Source: Planococcus citri (Eukaryota > Arthropoda > Insecta > Hemiptera > Pseudococcidae). From it: a stretch of 64,000 nucleotides of DNA. Under the pieces are notes generated by a model. It saw only the letters and a list, made by a program, of their open reading frames with translations, had not been told where the DNA came from and searched no databases. A program made the translations under genes and the position numbers. This document shows, piece by piece, positions 56,020 to 64,000 of the stretch. Position 1 is the stretch's first letter. Every line of letters begins with the position of its first letter. The stretch is taken from NCBI RefSeq assembly GCF_950023065.1, contig NC_088679.1, forward strand, positions 75,888,001-75,952,000, read 5' to 3'.

Positions 56020-56497
56020 GGTCGGTTTTCGGTTTTATTTTTATAGTTTTTGATTTTATATTTGTCAAGAATTTTCAGTTTGGTTCAATGTTGCTTAATT
56101 CTTTATAAATTTCAATGTTAGCTCCCCATTTTTTACTGTTAGTATTTGGGTTTTATTTTCTGAATTTATTGATTTAATTTTCAGATTTTAATTTCTTCTT
56201 CAGTTCTTAATTTTTTATCATCATTTCATCAGTTTTCAGTTTTTATTTGCAGAATTTTCTGTTTCATTTTCATTTTTAGAGTTTTCGTTTTTTGAAAAAG
56301 GGTTTTGATTTTTTTCAATTTTATTCTGGTTAATACGATTCAATGTTCAGAATTTTTAATTTTTTTTCTTTTTTTCAATTTCATCAGCTGGTTTTGACTC
56401 CGTTTTCAGGTTCCAATTTTATTTCTGGAGTTTTCTCCCATTTTTTCAATTTTATTTCAATTCTATTTTTGTAATTTTTTGATATTTTCATTTCTGG
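56020..56497. repeat. T-rich low-complexity (TTTTCAATTTTATTTC)
   Basis: Degenerate TTTTCAGTTTT/CAATTTCATTTT units. No gene is present. Confidence 0.6.
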
Positions 56498-57240
56498 ATG
56501 TTTCAAATTTTTTCGGCCACAACTGTCCCCAACTAAAACAAAACAGACTTACACTACAGATAAAAGAAAACCCACCTACTATCCCTGACGAACCCTCAGA
56601 AATACAAAAATTCATCTCCCTAGTAGAAAACATCGGCCTCACAAACCAAATCTAGCCCCCCCACCCTTACGGGTGTAATAATCTTGTAATTATAAGCACC
56701 CAAAAAAAAAAAAAAAAAAAAAATTAGTGTTCAGAATTTTCAAGTTCATCATCAGTATTTGATTCCAATTTTATTTCAATTTTCAGTTTTCAATTTCATT
56801 TTTTGGAGTTTTTGGTTTTTTTTGGTAACTTTTTGATTACATTTCTGGATGTTTCAAATTTTTTCGGTCACAATTTTAGTGTTCAGAATTTTCAATTTCA
56901 TCATCGGTGTTTGATTCCAATTTTATTTCAATTTTCAATTTCATTTTTTGGAGTTTTTTTTTTTTTTGGTAACTGTTTGATTTCATTTCTGGATGTTTCA
57001 AATTGTTTCGGTCGCAATTTTAGTGTTCAGAATTTTCAATTTCTGCATCACTCATCAGTGGTTGATTCCAATTTCAGATAATTTTTGGAGCTTTCGTTTT
57101 TTTTTTTTGGTCAACTTTTTGATTTTATTTCAATTTTTAATTTTATTTTTGGAATTCTTATTTTTTTCAACTTTTTGATTTTATTTCTGAAGTTTTAAAT
57201 TTTATTCCGGTCACAATTCAGTGTTTTTGGATTTTAGGGT
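56498..57240. repeat. ~130-bp tandem repeat interrupted by a LINE tail
   Basis: CTGGATGTTTCAAATTNTTT-TCGG recurs at about 56498, 56857 and 56988; the last two are ~131 bp apart. Each is followed by CACAATTTTAGTGTTCAG. In the first copy this site is split after CACAA by a LINE insertion (56523-56723). Confidence 0.75.
56523..56723 (+). mobile_element. LINE 3' tail (copy 3), encoding the ORF2 C-terminus
   Basis: The sequence encodes CPQLKQNRLTLQIKENPPTI followed by PDEPSEIQKFISLVENIGLT and the stop, parallel to the C-terminus of the 29966-32925 LINE from its knuckle Cys onward. The 3' UTR hairpin GGGTGTAATAATC..GCACCC and a 22-base A run follow. It is a distinct but related subfamily member. 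Confidence 0.88.
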
Positions 57241-57502
57241 TTTTTCCCTCAATTTTTTGATTTTATTTCAATTTTTTATTTTAATTTTGGAGTTTTTGTT
57301 GTTTTTTTCAGCCTTTATTGATTTTATTTCTAGATTTGTCAGTTTTACCCTGGTGAGAATTTGATGTACTCGTAGGTACAGAATTTTCAATTTCATCAGC
57401 TGTTTCGACTCCATTTTCAGATTCAAACGTTTTCAATTTTTTATTTATCATCAGTTTTCGGTTTCTATTTTCAGAATTTTCTATTTCATTTTCAATTTTC
57501 TA
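57241..57502. repeat. T-rich low-complexity
   Basis: TTTTATTTCAATTTTTTATTTT-like units; no gene. Confidence 0.6.
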
Positions 57503-57650
57503 TTTTTTTTTCTTTTTTTGGTGTTTATAATTGCAGGATTATTACACCCGAGGATAGAAGGGTTTAGATTTGGTTTATTAGGTTGGTGTTTTTTAGTAGG
57601 GTTATACATTTTTGGATTTCAGAAGGGTTATCTGGGATGGTCATTATTTT
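57503..57650 (-). mobile_element. LINE 3' tail (copy 4), minus strand
   Basis: Minus-strand reading gives MTIPDNPSEIQKCITLLKNT and NLINQI-stop, then CTTCTATCCTCGGGTGTAAT and AATCCTGCAATTATAAACACC and an A-rich tail (T run at 57503-57519 on plus). It is closest in the 3' UTR to the 29.48-kb tail. 5'-truncated at about 57650. Confidence 0.85.
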
Positions 57651-58430
57651 TGAAAAGTTTTTGATTTCATTTCAAGATTTTTCAATTTTATTCTGATTAC
57701 GATTCAATGCTTACAATTTTCAAATTCTGTTTTTCAATTTCATCGACAGTTTTTGATCTCATTTTCGAAAGTTTCTACCTCTTAATTATTCAGATCCTGA
57801 TTTCATTTTCAGTTTCTAATTTTATTCAACTTCATTTTCAGGATTTTCGAATTTACTCTCGATTTCTTATTTGATTTCTGAAGTTTTTCTTTTAGTTTCA
57901 TTTTCACGGATTATATTTCTTTTTCAATTTTAATTTAGTTTTCAAGTTTTCATCATCATTTTCATTTTCGGTTTTTAATTTCATCTTTAAAGTTTTCAGC
58001 TTTCGATTCAATGTTCAGAACTTTCAATTTCATCGTCGGCTTTCGATTTCAGTATTATTTTTTGAAGATTTAATTTTTATTTCATTTTTTAAATTTTATT
58101 TTCAATTTCACTGCGAGTTTTCAACTTTTTTTCCCTAATTTTCGGTTTCGAACAATAAATGATTGATTGATTGCTTGGTTTCCAGAGTTCCCAATTTTAT
58201 TCTATGATTTGTTCAAAATTTTCAATTTTACTTTCAGTTTTCAATTTTATTTCTTGTTTTACTATGTACATATTTACGAGTATTTTTTTAAAATTGTGTT
58301 TTATTTTCAGTTTTCCATTTCATTTTCGAAGTTTTTGATTTTATTCTCCTTTTTTCGTTTTTATTTCATGGTACAGCCATCCACTTTTTACATAAAAAAC
58401 TTCTTCTTTAAATAAATTTTAAGAAACCAA
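57651..58430. repeat. T-rich low-complexity
   Basis: Continues the TTTTCAATTTCATTTTC-type block. An 82-codon Phe/Tyr/Ile-rich frame at 58167-58415 is compositional. A short GATTGATTGATTGC lies near 58159. Confidence 0.55.
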
Positions 58431-58960
58431 AAAATTAAATCAGCATCTGCAGTGTTGAAATCTGAAATTTCTGTGGATGGTAAAAAGAGGTCGTTGGTCG
58501 TTGATTAAATGCACTTTTAACTGTCACTTACAATGTTTCTCAGCTCTTTTGAGTAAGATCCTATTGAAAGGGGGGGGGGCTGAATGAGACAGTTTTCTTT
58601 GGGCCTCGATTTCCTGAATGCAGTTCGAAAAATGAAATAATTATGAAATTAATTTCCAATCATAATTAAGTTGTATATTAGTGTGAAACTTGCAAAATTT
58701 GAAAAAAAATATTCTCCTGAATAATAATTCTTCTACGAGTTGATGGAGGGGGGGGGGTGTAAACTGGATTTTTTTCAAGGCCCTTTCTGGCTCTGCTTTT
58801 TAGATGACAGTTTTTGCATGCAGAAAAAGTTTTCAAACAGTCAATTTCGTAAGATTGTGCTCACTTTTTGACGTGTTGGTGAAGGGGGAGGGGAAAGGTC
58901 ATGTCAATAATAAATGGTGTATGGTACTTCCCTATTTGATACAGTCAATCAAGACTGTCT
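58431..58960. other. AT-rich sequence with G runs, nothing recognised
   Basis: G runs near 58571-58579 and 58748-58757, then GGGGGAGGGGAAAGG near 58883. No gene. Confidence 0.5.
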
Positions 58961-60015
58961 GAATCTCAAATACAATGTTAGCACCTATAAGCCTAATACG
59001 TAAATATAGTGGGCGTCATGCTCATTTCATGACTTGTGCCATACTAAATGCCCACAACCCACAACTCTTAAACAAACACCCTCCCATACGTATCTCTTGA
59101 ACTTTCGCAGCCTACAGAACGTATGTAAAATATGTATTAGTTAATATCCTACCTATACCCATCCACGTTTCTAGTTTTATTTTTTTCGATAACGAAGAAA
59201 AAAAAATAGCTATAGAAAATTATATTTAATGCGAAACGTATAAAAAATAAAAAATGGTCTTCTACGCGTTTAGTCATAAGAGACGACTTTGGTGTATCGA
59301 CTTGGAAGAAATGCGTTGGTTATAAATGAGCGATCATTATTTATCAACCTATCATGATTTGTTCGACTTATTTCCTATTCCTATTCCTATTCGTGTATAT
59401 TATGTAGGTATGTATATGCATGCATATGCATTGAAGAAACATTTTTTTTAACCATTATTAAGCGTAATTATAACGGCGAGCAGAAAGTTTAAAACTTATT
59501 ATATTCGGTTGATTTATTATAGATAGTTTTCCAAGCGTGTGGATGAGGAACGTGCGGAGAACCGTTTGATTGGTTAAATAAAAATATTAAATTTATACAA
59601 GTCGTCGTACTTATCGTTACCTTTGCTGCTGTGGATGGGTAACTAACCTCACATCCTCATCCTTACACATTGTTTCAAAGTTCGAAAGACTGAAAAAAAT
59701 TTGAACAAAATCTCGACCCTGTAGAAAAATGTGTATAAAATCTTTATTAAATCACCGAACGAATCAACGTCGGTCGATGGTATATATTTAATTGGTACGA
59801 GTTTTAATTTGCTCATCTATCATTTGTACGTTTATGCCGCGTGTCTTCTTTCACGCTAATCTACCGCCCGGGGCGAATATTTCTACTGGTTTTTCAAAAC
59901 ATTTAAATTGTCCATTTTTATCATCGGCGTGACCACAGGTTGAGGCATCATATTCCTCATACTCGTGTTCTCTCATCGTGAAAAGAAAAATATAGGAAAA
60001 AAGGCACTTAGCTTT
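58961..60015. other. Single-copy island, no gene recognised
   Basis: Balanced sequence with (TATTCC)n at about 59371-59390 and TATGCATGCATATGCAT near 59413. No frame over 60 codons. Confidence 0.4.
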
Positions 60016-60261
60016 TCAACCTGTTGCTTGCTCTGCTATATATGATGATGAGGAATAGGACTTGGGCTGCTGCTGCTGTTGTTGTTGTTGTTGCTGCGGA
60101 GGAGGAAGACGAGAAGAAGAGAGTACTGCATTCGAAACAATTATTCTATTTAAATTTCTAATAAATCTATAGGTATACGGACGCGCGGTTATATTATGTA
60201 GGAAATTTAGTATTAGAGAATCATATAAGTCAACGGTAAATGTCCTTCGGCAAATAACCAT
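60016..60261 (-). other. Minus-strand frame with polyglutamine tract
   Basis: The frame reads 81 codons and includes RLPPPQQQQQQQQQQPKSYS followed by SSSYIAEQATG and a stop. The ten Gln codons mix CAA and CAG (60066-60098 on plus), rather than being a pure trinucleotide run. Flanking Pro- and Ser-rich residues are typical of transcription-factor linkers. Upstream residues look random, so if coding, only the last ~35 codons would be exon. Confidence 0.25.
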
Positions 60262-61720
60262 ACTGACAAGCGGTTAATAAACCGAATGAGAGCGAGAGAA
60301 ACGAGCGAAAGGGGGGGAAAAAAACTTGCGCTACGTTTCGCTTATTTTTCCTTGTTTCTTGTACCTACCTACTGGTGCACCAAGCACTATCCTAACAGCT
60401 GTCACGGCGCAATTAAAAATAAAGATACAGCACCCAAACCTTGGCTGCTTTTTTTCTCTTTTCTATTTAACGAAGTGTGAGAGTATATTTTTTTGATCTA
60501 TCTTCCACAGTGTTTTATCCTATCGTATAAGATACACGATGAAGCGACGACGAACCCCTCTTAAAAACCTAAATAACTTTGTGAATAATTTGAATTGTAA
60601 ATTATTCCCATTTCGAACGCGCCAACTCGCCAACAAAACTAATTTCGGCTTTTTTTTCTCGCTCAAAGAAAACAATACTTGTATTTTTCATTTAAAAATA
60701 ACATTAATATTGTTATAATTTCATTGCTCTAATGAATTTTTTACTATTTTTAAAAAATTCTACGTTTCTCTTCCTTTCCTGGTTGGCTCTGTTTGCTTTC
60801 TCATCGAGAATAAGGGATCTTTTCCCAGGCAATGTTGGGAAATCGATTCTGTTGCGGTGGTTTCTTTTCGTATTTTTTTTTTTTTTTACCTTCGAGATGT
60901 TAATTTGGTGTATTTTTGTCGGTCTCATCGCGTATCATATCTGTGGAAGTTTTTTTTTTATTTCTGGGGTTAATTGTGTGCTCTAAATGAGGTTTTCGAA
61001 ATTGACGTAGTATTTCTCACTTCTCAGGTGACATTATGTGGCTCTCGTATGAGGATTCGTGTTATTTTTCTTACGGATTTAAGGTTATACCTTTACACTT
61101 TACACAGACCTTTAGGCAAATTTAAATGGAATTTCAAAACGTATCTGCGCGGGGTTTTTAATATAATTTTTCGACGTGTCTGGATGTATCAGTTTAGGGA
61201 ATTATTTATCGCGTAATTTGGGAAATTGAGTGGTGGGATCAATTTTACGTTGGTATAAGTACAGGATTTTGTGTGAAAAACAGGTTGGAAAATTCCATTT
61301 ATTATTTAATTTTGTGAAAAGCTTCGGTTTATGGTAAAAATAGAGCTTTGGTGTACGAGTTAGTACTATGTTAGCTTCTGGGGTAGTTTTTATTTTAATA
61401 TTTATATCATGTACCTACTCGTACTTTATTCATTGGTGGAAATTCGTGAAATAGAGATGAACTTTCTGTTATGAAGATTAAAGCATTAATTTTGTCTTCA
61501 GGAAAGGTTTAAGACTGATGATAAGGTGACAAAATTAACCTTCAGTTGGAAAATTGACTGCTTTTGATGTTGAATTAATACTGAATTTGAAAGTATTTTT
61601 ATTTTTGCCAACTCGTAATGGTGATGGGAGACGAGAAAGGAGAGTTGGGTGCATTGACCCGAAGCTTCGACGATTTTTCTTCTGTATTGACGAGGCGAGA
61701 CTTTATTTATTTTTTCTCAA
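60262..61720. other. Single-copy island, no gene recognised
   Basis: Short frames only. A hydrophobic 84-codon frame (60732-60986) is Phe-rich from T-rich sequence. Reasonable intronic or intergenic sequence. Confidence 0.4.
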
Positions 61721-62250
61721 ATTTTGAAAGAAATTATTTTTAAATCGCTGCTGGAGAAAAGATTAGTTTTACTGGAAGCTTCAGATTGGCTTGGAAATGG
61801 TCTCAATCGACTTTGGAGGTGGAAAAAATTTCAAATAATTTTCTACAAAAATTCACGATTTTTAAATTTTTTATTTCGTAGAAAATATATTTTTCAACTC
61901 TTTATCTCAGATTTGCGATTCATCTGCTCTGATCGATCTGAATATCGAACTTGTGATGGAGTTAAATTAAATTTTCAACCGCCTAAGTTACTTATTACCA
62001 CACCTTCTGGAGCGATTTGAATTCATTGGAGAAGAGTCAACTTCTGCTGGAGGCTCACAATTTGGCTCAAAAAATTATCGTAATTGATTCGGAAGAGTCG
62101 ATTTCAGTATTCAGCTCGATTTTCACGCTTTTATCTCTAGATTTACTCTTTTTGCAGAAAATTAATGTACTTACACTGATGACGATGAGCCAATTTTGCA
62201 GTTTTCAAAAATTGCCTACACGTTCTTTCTTGGAGTTAAATTTTTGCTGA
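61721..62250. repeat. Two diverged ~275-bp units of the GGAGGCTCCAG family
   Basis: CTGCTGGAGAAAAG...CTGGAAGCTTCAGATTGGCT (from about 61748) is paralleled by TTGGAGAAGAG...TGCTGGAGGCTCACAATTTGGCT (from about 62024), each followed by matching TTTATCTC(A/T)AGATTT words. Overlapping plus frames of 98 and 77 codons come from this repeat. Confidence 0.5.
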
Positions 62251-64000
62251 ATCAGAGTAGGGGAGGTGGGGGGGGGGTTAAAGATTCCCTTGAAAAATAG
62301 GTACGTCATAAAAACGATGACTTTCGAAGAGGAACTTGATCATTGAGCATAACGAAAAATGTCATGATCCAACATTTTGTTCGTTTTACTTGTTTCATCA
62401 ACTTTCAGACTCCCTCCCCCCCCCCCATACTCAAAAAAAAGAACATTGAGATTTTCTTTATGGTGAAAATTTGAAACCTTTGAAAAAATGTCAACCCAAA
62501 AAATCGATTACAAAAAAAGAAATAAGGAGAGACCTAAATGTAGGACATGAAATTTCTCATCTTCAGGAGGTGATTGGTTTTTATTTTTGAGTCATTTTTC
62601 AGATAAAGTTGAAAGGTTCATAAAATCATGATTTGAGTAAATTACTTTTACAAAAAATTTGAAATTAAAAAAAAATATATCAATATAAAAAATTGAGTTT
62701 TGAGAAAATCTATGGAGCTTTAGTAGAAAAAAAACTACAGAAAAACAAAATTGTGGAGCATAAATTTTTTCATTTTCAGAAAAATTTGTTCTCGTGACAT
62801 TTTTTGGGCAAAATTGAGTAAATTCTGATTATGTGCATTTTGGAGTAAAACTGACTGGCACTCCCTCTCTTTCCATTCTCTCTGCTTTCAACATAACTGA
62901 GATTTTCATTGAGTAATGTGAAGTGAATTTGAAAAAAAAAATTGTCTACTTTCAAGAAAAAATGATACAAATGCCAAATTGAAGGGGAGGGGGGCTCCTC
63001 GATAAAAAATGAAATTATTATTCACATTTTGATGCTCAAATGAGTAGTTGATGTACATTTTTTGCAAATTTTATTCTTAAGATAAACCATAATTTCTGAC
63101 ATTTTTCAGTCTGAACTCAATTTTTTCAACTCAGTGACCAAAAATGAGTACTTGAAGATATAACCAGCTGTCTCTCTCACTCTCGGTTGATTTTTGGTCA
63201 CAAACCTGAAAAAATTGACTCAAAATTGCATTAAAAAATCATTAAAGCAGCAACCAAAGAAATTCTGAAAAATTTGGAATTTTCATTGTTTAGCACACAT
63301 TTTAAGGTGTACTTAGATGGTGGAAATTCTCAATATTGGGATAGCAAATTTTTGACTTGAAGATTTTTCTCTCCACGATTTTCTTCAGACAAAAATGAAG
63401 TAGGTAAGTAAGAGAATTGTGACACTTTTTGGACTCATCTTTTTTTGAATAACGATTTTTTTTTGATGAGGTATCAAAATCTTAACTTGATTATGATTTC
63501 ATAAAAATTGTTCAAGGGGGGGGGGGGTGTCCTTATTTTTAAGTTTTGCTTTTTTATGGTCCCGCCTCCCTAAAGTTGTTGGATTTCGTGATAGAACGAT
63601 TCTCTGGATTTTGATTTTTTCCTGGAATCCAAAAAAAAAAAAGGTGCCAGGAGCCACAAAAATTGAAAAAAATGTAATACTGTATGAATGAATTTAGCAG
63701 AAATTCGTTTAACCCTCTTTTTGAAAAAAAAATATCTCTTAGGTCTCCAAGCAATGTTGGTCCCCTTCTACAAAAGCCCTCCCCTCCAAGTTGAAACAAT
63801 CAAGAATAGATTTTTTCAGCTGAAGGGGGGCTGGGAGCTGAGAGGAGCGTACTTTGTATAGGAAGATCAATATTGCTCATGGAACTGTAGGACAGTTTTC
63901 TCTTGAAAATGGGATGATTTTGTGTAATTTGGCCTTGGAAATGAATGAAAATACTTCATAAAATCTGACAACAATCTTAGTCGTTTTATTTTTACCATGT
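62251..64000. other. AT-rich tail of the window, nothing recognised
   Basis: Contains G/C homopolymer runs (62268-62277 G; 62409-62417 C; 63518-63526 G) and A/T-rich sequence. An 81-codon minus frame (63554-63799) is unassigned. No repeat ends or coding signatures are seen. Confidence 0.45.

Noticed and set aside
63388..63410. Possible 15-bp microexon between TTTTCTTCAG and GTAAGTAAG
   Set aside because: Good-looking sites but the implied exon contains an in-frame TAG option and sits in simple A/T sequence. Too short to support.

Overview
This window looks like a repeat-rich, AT-rich stretch of an animal, probably insect, genome. There are no operons or bacterial-type genes. It carries non-LTR retrotransposon remnants with animal-type reverse transcriptase and RNase H domains, many short terminal-inverted-repeat (TIR) elements with target-site duplications (TSDs), candidate GT-AG splice sites and long degenerate tandem arrays. 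The frequent TACCTAC / CTCGTAC words and the mix of LINE and hAT-like elements suggest a hemipteran such as a mealybug or scale insect. That placement is inference only. I recognise no complete host gene; the window is most likely a large intron or intergenic region.

Layout. 0-1.2 kb: diverged dispersed repeat. 3.3-4.9 kb: a near-perfect 1.6-kb palindrome. 5.1 kb: a tRNA-like sequence. 5.4-6.6 kb: an 18-bp minisatellite. 6.9-8.6 kb: the 3' part of a LINE (RNase H and zinc knuckle), interrupted by two hAT-type MITEs with perfect 8-bp TSDs. 8.6-9.4 and 11.2-13.2 kb: arrays built around a GGAGCCTCCAG word. 15.3-17.6 kb: A-rich degenerate repeats with a possible 27-bp microexon. 17.6-18.85 kb: an inverted-repeat element carrying a 211-bp mariner-type MITE. 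19.2-20 kb: a candidate short spliced reading frame. 21.46-23.0 kb: a 1.54-kb TIR element with a TA target site, sitting in a tandem array. 23.6-24.6 kb: a higher-order satellite. 29.5-32.9 kb: the best-preserved LINE, 5'-truncated and broken by one homopolymer frameshift. 35.4-38.2 kb: a hAT-like element carrying nested LINE pieces and a MITE. 41.2-43.1 kb: a minus-strand RTE-type LINE with a 12-bp TSD and its own MITE. 48.3-49.3 kb: a second CAGGGTGTCCAC element. 49.4-51.9 kb: A-rich arrays. 52.0 kb: the best exon-like segment of the window. 55.1-58.4 kb: a T-rich block holding a MITE and two LINE tails.

Between these blocks lie about ten islands of more complex, apparently single-copy sequence, at roughly 1.9, 10, 14.3, 20, 27, 34.3, 40, 46.7, 53.8 and 60.3 kb. 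They contain a few exon-like pieces (19.2, 39.3 and 47.9 kb, and a polyglutamine frame at 60.1 kb), but nothing I can assign to a known protein.

The mobile elements give a relative chronology. LINE fragments landed first, and hAT-type MITEs then split their reading frames. LINE tails landed in an existing tandem repeat, whose neighbouring copies preserve the empty site. A mariner-type element landed inside the CTCGCTTTTTGCC array, and a MITE inside an older inverted-repeat element.
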